Source: Clostridia bacterium BRH_c25
GTDB lineage: Bacteria > Bacillota_A > Clostridia > Lutisporales > Lutisporaceae
Direction of reading: 5' to 3'
Length of the DNA stretch: 7,742 nucleotides
NCBI GenBank assembly: GCA_001515955.1
Contig: LOES01000068.1
Coordinates: 1-7,742 of the forward strand
Position 1 is the first letter of the stretch. Each line of letters begins with the position of its first letter. A program made the translations under genes and the position numbers. Below, one piece after another: positions 1-5,240 of the stretch. Below the pieces are notes generated by a model. That model saw nothing but the letters and a program-made list of their open reading frames with translations, had not been told where the DNA came from and did not search any database.

Positions 1-893
1 GGATTCAGAACATCGCAGATTGTTTCTCCGATATTTATGTCCTCTATACCTGAAACGGCCACGATATCACCCAGATATGCCTCTTCTACCTCTGCTCTTT
101 TCAATCCCATAAAACTATAGACTCTTCCAAGCTTCACACTCTGGAAGGTTCCATCTCTTCTGCAAAGAGCAGCGCTCTGTCCATATTTTATTTTTCCTCT
201 TGACACCTTGCCGATTGCAATCCTGCCGACATACTCGTCATATTCTATTGTAGTAACAAGCATCTGCAGTGGTTCATCCATATAACCCTTAGGAGGTTCC
301 ACGTAAGATACTATAGTATCAAAAAGAGGCTTCAGGTCCTGAGACTCATCTTCCAGATTCAGCTTTGCCACACCTTGCTTTGCCGATACATACACTGTCG
401 GAAACTCCAATTGGTGGTCATCGGCACCAAGCTCTATAAACAGGTCGATTATTTCATCAATTACTTCCTCAATTCTTGAATCAGGCCTGTCGATCTTATT
501 AATTACTACTATTGGCTTTAAATGAAGCTCCAGCGCCTTTTTCAGCACAAAACGGGTCTGCGGCATAGGACCTTCAGCTGCATCAACGATAAGAAGCACG
601 CTGTCCACCATCTTTAGAACCCTCTCTACTTCGCCGCCAAAGTCTGCATGTCCCGGGGTGTCTATTATGTTTATTTTGATACCGTTATAAAGCACAGCTG
701 TATTTTTTGCGAGTATAGTAATTCCTCGCTCTCTTTCCAGGTCGTTGGAATCCATAACCCTTTCCATGACATTTTCATTAGTCCTGAAGGTGCCGCTCTG
801 CCTTAGAAGTCCATCCACCAGGGTAGTCTTCCCATGATCAACGTGAGCAATTATCGCAACATTCCTTATATCTTCTCTTGTTGTTTTTTCCAT
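1..893 (-). CDS. typA: Ribosome-associated translational GTPase TypA/BipA, N-terminal part (C-terminus beyond window)
   Basis: TypA/BipA is a ribosome-binding GTPase of the EF-G-like translation factor family, linked to ribosome assembly and to growth under stress or cold. The first 297 codons are visible, about half of the usual ~600 residues. Seen in the translation: P-loop AHVDHGKT (about residues 16-23), switch I RGIT (56-59), DTPGH (78-82), NKID (132-135) and VSAK (169-172). The stretch [20 protein letters not shown] (41-60) is typical of TypA rather than LepA or EF-G. A beta-barrel domain II begins near residue 200. The ATG at 891-893 is preceded by GGAG at 902-905 with an 8-base spacer. 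The gene lies 123 bases after the lipid kinase stop, and a good promoter in that gap suggests independent transcription. The reading frame is open to base 1, so the truncation is only the window edge. Confidence 0.97.
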   Translation of the reverse strand, partial: MEKTTREDIRNVAIIAHVDHGKTTLVDGLLRQSGTFRTNENVMERVMDSNDLERERGITILAKNTAVLYNGIKINIIDTPGHADFGGEVERVLKMVDSVLLIVDAAEGPMPQTRFVLKKALELHLKPIVVINKIDRPDSRIEEVIDEIIDLFIELGADDHQLEFPTVYVSAKQGVAKLNLEDESQDLKPLFDTIVSYVEPPKGYMDEPLQMLVTTIEYDEYVGRIAIGKVSRGKIKYGQSAALCRRDGTFQSVKLGRVYSFMGLKRAEVEEAYLGDIVAVSGIEDINIGETICDVLN

Positions 894-918
894 TTTATCT
901 TCTCCAATACATGAATTA

Positions 919-948
919 AGGTGTGATGCGCCTCGGCTGCCCACACCT
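919..948 (-). other. Stem-loop at the expected 5' end of the typA mRNA
   Basis: AGGTGTG (942-948 read on the minus strand) pairs perfectly with CACACCT (919-925) around a 16-base loop. The promoter at 954-982 would start transcription near 947, so the stem would form the first bases of the transcript. Stem-loops at the very 5' end are known to slow decay of some mRNAs. That role here is inference. No T-run follows, so it is not a terminator. Confidence 0.45.
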
Positions 949-953
949 AAACA

Positions 954-982
954 ATTATACGCTTATATTTATTTTTCTTCAA
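954..982 (-). promoter_or_regulatory. Sigma-A-type promoter for typA
   Basis: On the minus strand there is a perfect -10 TATAAT (954-959) and a -35 TTGAAG (977-982; TTGA matches the consensus TTGACA), with exactly 17 bases between. It lies wholly in the gap between the lipid kinase stop and the typA start, and the expected start of transcription is near 947. Confidence 0.7.
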
Positions 983-1016
983 TGTTTTTATTATCATACT
1001 ATATTTCTGTATAATT

Positions 1017-1937
1017 TCATATCAATATATTCAAGGCCTTTGGCAAGATTTCAAACTCAGCATCATCACTTCCGGGTATTTCTCCATCTACCTCGATAAG
1101 CCCTTTACCGCCGCTTTTTACCTTGACCTTGCTTCCCCTGTAAAACTTAAGCTTCGGATGGCTTAGATGCTTTCCGTCATATATCAGCGGGAAGCTTTTT
1201 ATAAGCTCTGGCTTACTTAGATCACCCAGAATAATAATATCAAAAACTCCATCATCAATCAAAGCTTCAGGTGCCACCTTCATTCCGCCTCCGAAGTATT
1301 TTCCATTGGCGATAATGACGCTGTTCATCCTTTCGCTTAATACTGCTTCACCATCAATAATCACTTCAAAGTCTTTGTTTTTATACAGTATTATAGTAGT
1401 GACCGCCCCAAGGGCGAAGGATAATAATCCCTTCAGCAGCTTGGAATGCTTATTGACTCTGTTTGCCGTCTCAGCACCTATGCCGATATCAGCCACATTC
1501 ATGAAATATCTGGTGACCATTTTTCCAGCTGTGCCAAGAAAATTTACACGTCCAACATCCACTTGCTTTACTTGTTTTCTGTCCAGAATAGCCAGTAAAT
1601 CTTCTATACCCTTTTTGATATCAAGGGTTCTGATAAAGTCACAGCCTGTCCCTCTTGAAAATACAACAAGTACCGAATCCTCAGATATAGGTTGCCCATT
1701 CTCAAAGAATCCATTGACAACCTCATTCATCGTGCCGTCTCCCCCTACAGACATTATTGTCTTGTAACCCGCCTTCAATGCCTGCCCTGCAAGCTCAGTC
1801 GCATGTCCGGGGTATTCTGTCAGCACTGCTTCAAACTCATAGCCGGAATCCCGCAATACTCTATCAAACTGCGGCCATTCCTTTGCTGTTGATTTATTTG
1901 CCGATACCGGATTCACTACAACAAACATTTTCTCCAT
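1017..1937 (-). CDS. Diacylglycerol/lipid kinase of the YegS/DgkB/BmrU family
   Basis: Soluble ATP-dependent lipid kinase of the DAGK catalytic family. Members phosphorylate diacylglycerol or related lipids at the membrane, recycling lipid headgroup by-products in Gram-positives. The 306 residues match the usual ~300. Seen: an N-terminal strand ending in VVNPVSA (7-13), the nucleotide-binding GGDGT (65-69) in VGGDGTMNEVVNG, the segment SRGTGCDF (94-101) where relatives usually read LGTxNDF, GIGAE in the middle, and a C-terminal EVDGE (282-286). The ATG at 1935-1937 is chosen because GGGAGG (1948-1953) lies 10 bases upstream and the family domain starts there. The frame stays open to a GTG at 2025-2027, but those 30 extra codons read through an arm of the inverted repeat and have no family similarity. 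It probably shares transcripts with the upstream RNase J and YlbF-family genes. The exact lipid substrate cannot be read from sequence. Confidence 0.93.
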   Translation of the reverse strand: MEKMFVVVNPVSANKSTAKEWPQFDRVLRDSGYEFEAVLTEYPGHATELAGQALKAGYKTIMSVGGDGTMNEVVNGFFENGQPISEDSVLVVFSRGTGCDFIRTLDIKKGIEDLLAILDRKQVKQVDVGRVNFLGTAGKMVTRYFMNVADIGIGAETANRVNKHSKLLKGLLSFALGAVTTIILYKNKDFEVIIDGEAVLSERMNSVIIANGKYFGGGMKVAPEALIDDGVFDIIILGDLSKPELIKSFPLIYDGKHLSHPKLKFYRGSKVKVKSGGKGLIEVDGEIPGSDDAEFEILPKALNILI

Positions 1938-1973
1938 ATTACATGAGCCTCCCTGCAGAATGATGCGCCTATT

Positions 1974-2175
1974 GGAACGGGTAACACGGATTTCCTTCGG
2001 AAAAACACGGAAATCCACGGAACACACGGCTGGTAAATAATCTAATACATAAGTAATTATCGATAACGAAGAATGTATCGAAATCCACTTATGTAGCTAT
2101 ATAATATATAATAGTTAACCGTGTAATTCCGTAGGAATTCCGTGTAAAATCCGTGTGTCCCGTGTTACCCGTACC
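1974..2175. repeat. 202-base composite inverted repeat made of CCGTG units
   Basis: The outer ends are near-perfect inverted copies: GGAACGGGTAACACGG (1974-1989) and CCGTGTTACCCGTACC (2160-2175), with one mismatch in 16. Inside each arm are about five short units of 9-11 bases ending in ACACGG-like sequence on the left (to about 2029) and starting with CCGTGT-like sequence on the right (from about 2119). The units do not follow the same order in the two arms. Each arm also has a small hairpin of its own: TTTCC-TTC-GGAAA at 1991-2003 and AATTCC-GTA-GGAATT at 2125-2139. The middle (2030-2118) is AT-rich with a nested palindrome. The repeat lies between the YlbF-family stop and the lipid kinase start and encodes no protein I can support. 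It looks like a non-autonomous palindromic or MITE/REP-like element. Mobility is inference, and no obvious target duplication is seen. Confidence 0.8.
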
Positions 2176-2187
2176 TGTAGATATGTT

Positions 2188-2544
2188 CTATTTGTTTTCC
2201 GGCTGCAGGAAGTCCATGTCCAGCTCCACAGCTTTGCCAATTATATTATAAATATCGGAAAACATCTGGTTGAATCTGAGCTCAGCCTGAAGGTACCCTG
2301 CTATGTCCGGGTTCAGTACTATAACCTGGTACAGGCTCTGTATCTGATTGAGCTTTGACTCATCTGGCTTTTGACCGGAAAGCTGCATTGCCTGCAGCTC
2401 AAACTGCTTTTTCTTGAAGTCATTCACCATATCCTTCGCCCTGCTGTCTTTTTCCACTTTTCCTTTAGCTGCTTTGTAGCTTTTATATTCCTCTGATTCA
2501 GACAAGGCTTTTGCCAGTTCATTGGCTTTGTCATATACATACAT
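2188..2544 (-). CDS. YlbF/YheA-family helical protein
   Basis: A small cytosolic, almost wholly helical protein of 118 residues with no membrane segment or signal peptide. Sequence order and length resemble the YlbF/YmcA/YheA family, and closest by eye is YheA: an N-terminal VYDKANELAKALSESEEY, a central charged helix (about 30-55) and a C-terminal helix pair (about 75-110). In Bacillus subtilis, YlbF and YmcA, with YaaT, form the Y-complex that directs RNase Y processing and affects competence, sporulation and biofilm formation. YheA itself has no settled role. The Cys-rich tail of true YlbF is absent, so I do not use that symbol. The ATG has GGGAGG at 2552-2557 with a 7-base spacer. Only 20 bases separate it from the RNase J stop, so the two are almost certainly co-transcribed. 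Confidence 0.9.
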   Translation of the reverse strand: MYVYDKANELAKALSESEEYKSYKAAKGKVEKDSRAKDMVNDFKKKQFELQAMQLSGQKPDESKLNQIQSLYQVIVLNPDIAGYLQAELRFNQMFSDIYNIIGKAVELDMDFLQPENK

Positions 2545-2564
2545 AGAAAAACCTCCCTTATACT

Positions 2565-4232
2565 CTATATCTCCATTATTATCGGGAGAATCATCGGATT
2601 CCTCTTTGTCTTTTCATATATGAACTCCCTGAGGCTGTCCTTCACTTGGGATTTAATAGTGCCCCATTCTGTTATCTGCTTTTCTTCGCATTTTGCCAAA
2701 GCATCCTTTATGACATTCTTTGCTTCCTCCATAAGATTCTCTGACTCCCTGACATATACAAAACCTCTTGATATTATGTCCGGACCTGCTACTACCTGAC
2801 CGTTTTCCTTGCTTATAGTAACTACTACCACCATCAGTCCATCCTGGGAAAGGTGCTTTCTGTCCCTTAGAACGATATTCCCTACATCACCCACTCCCAG
2901 ACCATCTACAAGTACTTTCCCCGCAACGACAGTTCCTGCTACCCGTCCTGAGTCCTTGGTGAACTCCAGTACCATTCCTATATCTGCTACAAATATATTA
3001 TCCTTTTCCACACCCATCTTTTCTGCCAATTGTGCATGCTGTTTAAGGTGCCTGTATTCTCCGTGGACCGGCACGAAGAATTTCGGTTTCACAAGAGCCT
3101 GAAGCAGCTTAAGCTCTTCCTGATATGCATGGCCGGAAACATGGATATCTGCGAGAGACTCATATATAACATCAGCACCCTTTTTGAAGAGCTGATTTAT
3201 TACCCGGGATACAAGCTTTTCATTTCCAGGTATCGGTGTCGCAGAAATAACAACCCTGTCCCCCGGAATTATTGATACCTTACGGTGTTCAGAGGTGGAC
3301 ATCCGGGCTAAAGCCGATAAAGGCTCACCCTGGCTGCCTGTGGTAAGTATCATTATCCTCTCATTCGGATATTTTTCAATATGTTCAACATCTATCATTA
3401 CTCCATCGGGAACAGTAATATAGCCCAGATCACATGCGACTCCTATTACATTCACCATACTCCTGCCAACCACTGCCACCTTCCTGTCGAACATGGCCGC
3501 AGCGTTTATTGCCTGTTGTATTCTATGAATATTCGAAGCAAAGGTGGCAAGAATGACCCTGCCCCCTGCATCTCTGAATAGCTCTACGAAAGTCGCGCCT
3601 ACAGTACTCTCAGACATTGTATAACCCGGACGCTCTACATTGGTGCTGTCAGCAAGCAGAACCAGCACTCCCTGCTTGCCAAGCTCAGCAAATCTGTGCA
3701 GGTCCATTAAATCACCATCAATTGGCTGATAATCAACTTTAAAATCTCCTGAATGTACTATTATACCCACAGGGGTATGAATGGCCAAAGCAACTGCGTC
3801 AGCTATGCTGTGGCTGGTTTTTATAAACTCTGCCTCAAGCTCTCCAATTTTTACAGTATCCTTTGGCTTTACTGTTATCATCTCTACTATTTGCAGCAGG
3901 CCGAATTCACGGAGCTTGTTCTCTACAAGTCCCAAGGTCAGCTTTGTCCCGTAAACCGGAACATTTATCTGTGGAAGAATATACGGCAGAGCACCTATAT
4001 GGTCCTCATGTCCGTGAGTCAGCAGTATAGCCTTGACTTTCTCCTTGTTTTTCACCAGATATGTAACATCAGGTATTACCAGGTCAATTCCGAGCATCTC
4101 TTCATCAGGGAACGCCAGGCCGCAGTCTATAACTACTATGGTATCCTTGTACTCGATGGCCGTCATGTTTTTTCCGATCTCATGAAGCCCTCCGAGGGGT
4201 ATCAATTTTAATTTTGCCTTACTTTTTGACAC
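2565..4232 (-). CDS. rnj: Ribonuclease J (metallo-beta-lactamase/beta-CASP RNase)
   Basis: RNase J degrades and processes RNA as a 5'-3' exonuclease and an endonuclease, and is central to mRNA decay and rRNA maturation in Firmicutes. The 555 residues are full length. Seen: LGGLHEIGKN (13-22), zinc-ligand motif HGHEDH (73-78), H141 in TSHSIAD, D163 in HSGDFK, beta-CASP signatures LADSTN (193-198) and ATFASNIHR (229-237), TTGSQGEP (297-304), HVSGH (364-368), PVHGEYRH (388-395), and the typical C-terminus EKTKRNPMILPIIMEI. The start is GTG at 4230-4232. It is the first possible start, because an in-frame TAG lies two codons upstream and the next ATG (residue 23) would remove the first conserved block. 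AAAGGA (4245-4250) is 12 bases upstream, a rather long spacer. It heads the group with the YlbF-family gene and lipid kinase. Only one RNase J is visible, so J1 versus J2 is not assigned. Confidence 0.97.
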   Translation of the reverse strand: MSKSKAKLKLIPLGGLHEIGKNMTAIEYKDTIVVIDCGLAFPDEEMLGIDLVIPDVTYLVKNKEKVKAILLTHGHEDHIGALPYILPQINVPVYGTKLTLGLVENKLREFGLLQIVEMITVKPKDTVKIGELEAEFIKTSHSIADAVALAIHTPVGIIVHSGDFKVDYQPIDGDLMDLHRFAELGKQGVLVLLADSTNVERPGYTMSESTVGATFVELFRDAGGRVILATFASNIHRIQQAINAAAMFDRKVAVVGRSMVNVIGVACDLGYITVPDGVMIDVEHIEKYPNERIMILTTGSQGEPLSALARMSTSEHRKVSIIPGDRVVISATPIPGNEKLVSRVINQLFKKGADVIYESLADIHVSGHAYQEELKLLQALVKPKFFVPVHGEYRHLKQHAQLAEKMGVEKDNIFVADIGMVLEFTKDSGRVAGTVVAGKVLVDGLGVGDVGNIVLRDRKHLSQDGLMVVVVTISKENGQVVAGPDIISRGFVYVRESENLMEEAKNVIKDALAKCEEKQITEWGTIKSQVKDSLREFIYEKTKRNPMILPIIMEI

Positions 4233-4281
4233 TTTCTAAATCAGTCCTTTCAATATTTTTCCGATCCCGTTCAACAGAATA

Positions 4282-4310
4282 ATTATACTTTATTTTTTTA
4301 TTTATGAAAA
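4282..4310 (-). promoter_or_regulatory. Promoter for the RNase J gene group
   Basis: On the minus strand there is a perfect -10 TATAAT (4282-4287) and a weaker -35 TTTTCA (4305-4310; four of six match TTGACA), spaced 17 bases. The expected start near 4275 gives a leader of about 43 bases containing the AAAGGA ribosome binding site. The gap is AT-rich, so the -35 is less certain than the -10. Confidence 0.6.
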
Positions 4311-4439
4311 GCAAGAAAATCCAAGCCAAATTGAGGGTGGAAATTTACTCTTTCAAATCAGCACATGTGTTAAAACCCATTAAATTTATTATTCGTCAAT
4401 TCGAGATGTTTTAATCTGCTGCTTCTCCATGTTTACATT

Positions 4440-4486
4440 AAAAAAAGGCTTCTATTGAAGCATTTTAACAACCAAGGAAGCCTTTT
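4440..4486 (-). terminator. Intrinsic terminator-like hairpin with alternative pairing, between fur and the RNase J gene
   Basis: AAAAGGCTTC (4443-4452) and GAAGCCTTTT (4477-4486) are exact inverted copies of 10 bases. On the minus strand the hairpin is followed by seven T (complement of 4440-4446). Inside it, GCTTC (4448-4452) can instead pair with GAAGC (4457-4461) over a 4-base loop, giving a compact hairpin next to the same T-run. Either form fits an intrinsic terminator. A T-run of four after the plus-strand form could make it bidirectional. It lies after the fur terminator and before the RNase J promoter, so it would insulate that promoter from upstream transcription. Confidence 0.6.
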
Positions 4487-4501
4487 ATGAAACTCGCTTA
4501 C

Positions 4502-4535
4502 GGGGCATAACAAATTAAGGTGGAATAGATGCCCC
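4502..4535. other. Unassigned stem-loop in the fur/RNase J gap
   Basis: GGGGCAT (4502-4508) and ATGCCCC (4529-4535) are exact inverted copies, able to form a 7-base GC-rich stem with a 20-base loop on either strand. No T-run follows, so it is not a simple terminator. It sits between two terminator hairpins. The rest of the gap 4233-4580 is AT-rich and holds only the promoter at 4282-4310 and these hairpins. I see no supported protein gene and no RNA family I recognise. Confidence 0.4.
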
Positions 4536-4545
4536 TGCTCGTTAT

Positions 4546-4575
4546 AAAAAGGTATTGCATATCATATGCAATACC
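4546..4575 (-). terminator. Intrinsic terminator of fur
   Basis: The 25 bases 4551-4575 form a perfect palindrome with 12-base arms (GGTATTGCATAT and its complement) around a single central base; some inner pairs must open to form the loop. On the minus strand it is followed by five T (4546-4550). It begins 5 bases after the fur stop codon, as expected for the end of the iron-module transcript. Confidence 0.85.
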
Positions 4576-4580
4576 GTAAA

Positions 4581-5027
4581 TTACTTCCTACACTTTTCAC
4601 AGTAACCGAAAAACTTTACGTTATGATTGTTTATTTTAAAATTATATTTCTCTTCTATGCCGGTTTCTAGCTGCTCAAGCAGATCCTCTTCAACCTCGAT
4701 TACACTGTTGCAGCCGACACAGATAAGATGGTGGTGCTGATGATCCTCATTATGGTGGTTGAGCTCATATCTGCTTCTGCCGTCATCAAAATTATGCTTG
4801 TATACAAGACCTACCTCATCAAACATCTGCATTGTCCTGTACACAGTAGCCAAGCCTATATCAGGGCACTTATTCTTAACCAGCTCATAAATTTCTTCAG
4901 CACTTAAGTGCTTTCCCTCAGTCTCCAATATGATATCGAGTATGGATCTTCTCTGGGGAGTCAATTTATAGCCTTTTTCCTTAAGCTTTTGCCTCAAATA
5001 CTCGAATTCTCGCATCAAAGCTTTCAT
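4581..5027 (-). CDS. fur: Fur-family metal-dependent repressor, probably the iron regulator Fur
   Basis: A Fe(II)-sensing dimeric repressor that binds Fur boxes upstream of iron-uptake genes. Length 148 is normal. Seen: winged-helix N-terminal domain with KLTPQR (21-26), recognition helix IGLATVYRTMQMF (57-69), hinge GRSRYEL (83-89), metal-binding HHNEDHQHHHLIC (91-103), two CxxC pairs C103/C106 and C143/C146 for the structural zinc, and EVEEDLLEQ (111-119). The order matches Bacillus Fur closely. PerR or Zur cannot be fully excluded, but the adjacent feo genes and their Fur boxes favour Fur. Start choice is uncertain: the ATG at 5025-5027 has GAAGGA only about 2 bases away, while TTG (codon 4) and ATG (codon 5) lie about 11 and 14 bases after it. 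All give an intact DNA-binding domain. It follows the Cys-rich gene by 60 bases and has its own promoter candidate, so it may be transcribed both alone and with feoAB. Confidence 0.93.
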   Translation of the reverse strand: MKALMREFEYLRQKLKEKGYKLTPQRRSILDIILETEGKHLSAEEIYELVKNKCPDIGLATVYRTMQMFDEVGLVYKHNFDDGRSRYELNHHNEDHQHHHLICVGCNSVIEVEEDLLEQLETGIEEKYNFKINNHNVKFFGYCEKCRK

Positions 5028-5051
5028 CTTCCTTCTTTTATACTCATTACC

Positions 5052-5081
5052 ATATTATTATTATTTGTACATTTTTGTCAA
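5052..5081 (-). promoter_or_regulatory. Candidate promoter for fur, with a weak Fur-box-like sequence after it
   Basis: A perfect -35 TTGACA (5076-5081, minus strand) begins 6 bases after the stop of the Cys-rich gene. The -10 is less clear: TAATAT (5052-5057) at 18 bases is the best of several AT-rich options. Just downstream, TGGTAATGAGTATAA (minus strand, 5038-5052) matches 11 of 14 positions of the 7-1-7 Fur box TGATAATnATTATCA, which would allow autoregulation. In such AT-rich DNA this is weak evidence. Confidence 0.5.
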
Positions 5082-5087
5082 CTAAAA

Positions 5088-5240
5088 TTATTTTTTCACA
5101 GCCTCAGCAGAGCACTTTAAACAGTTGCCCGAGCATCCCATGCTGCATTGTACAATAGTCCCGCATCTAGGACATTTGCCCTTCTCCTTCAATATATAAC
5201 CGCATTTACTGCATTTTAGATTTTTTTTTATATCAGCCAT
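5088..5240 (-). CDS. Small eight-cysteine zinc-ribbon-like protein coupled to FeoB
   Basis: A 50-residue soluble protein not recognised as a named family. It starts MADIKKNLKCSKCG and has four Cys pairs: C10/C13, C23/C26, C32/C36 and C40/C43. The first two pairs (CSKCG and CPRCG) form a classic zinc-ribbon or rubredoxin-like knuckle pair. The tail QCSMGCSGNCLKC resembles Cys-rich tails of FeoB-associated small proteins, though the membrane segment of the clostridial FeoB-associated Cys-rich family is missing. The ATG overlaps the last 13 bases of feoB, and a perfect AGGAGG (5250-5255, spacer 9) lies inside feoB, so it is a real coupled gene. The same frame stays open upstream within feoB, but that part is only a shadow of feoB. 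It probably binds Zn or Fe and may assist FeoB or handle imported iron; this is inference from context. FeoC has a winged helix, which this protein is too short to hold. Confidence 0.82.
   Translation of the reverse strand: MADIKKNLKCSKCGYILKEKGKCPRCGTIVQCSMGCSGNCLKCSAEAVKK

Noticed and set aside
924..933. The 10-mer TGATGCGCCT shared with 1961-1970, in the leaders of typA and the lipid kinase
   Set aside because: Many identical 10-mer pairs are expected by chance in 7.7 kb, and the flanking bases do not match.
1935..1946. Start-stop pair ATG-TAA just before the lipid kinase ATG (minus strand)
   Set aside because: The ATG is only 3 bases after GGAGG, too close for normal initiation. It looks like a chance feature of the ribosome binding site region.
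1974..2175. CRISPR-like array of short repeats
   Set aside because: The units are only 9-11 bases with no unique spacers of constant length, are inverted between arms, and no cas gene is present.
1990..2178. A dedicated promoter for the lipid kinase gene inside the repeat
   Set aside because: The AT-rich core has several weak -10-like hexamers but no properly spaced -35. Co-transcription with the upstream genes is simpler.
4233..4440. Riboswitch or T-box leader upstream of the RNase J gene
   Set aside because: I looked for known conserved cores and a terminator/antiterminator after the promoter. The leader after the expected start is only about 43 bases with no strong stem.
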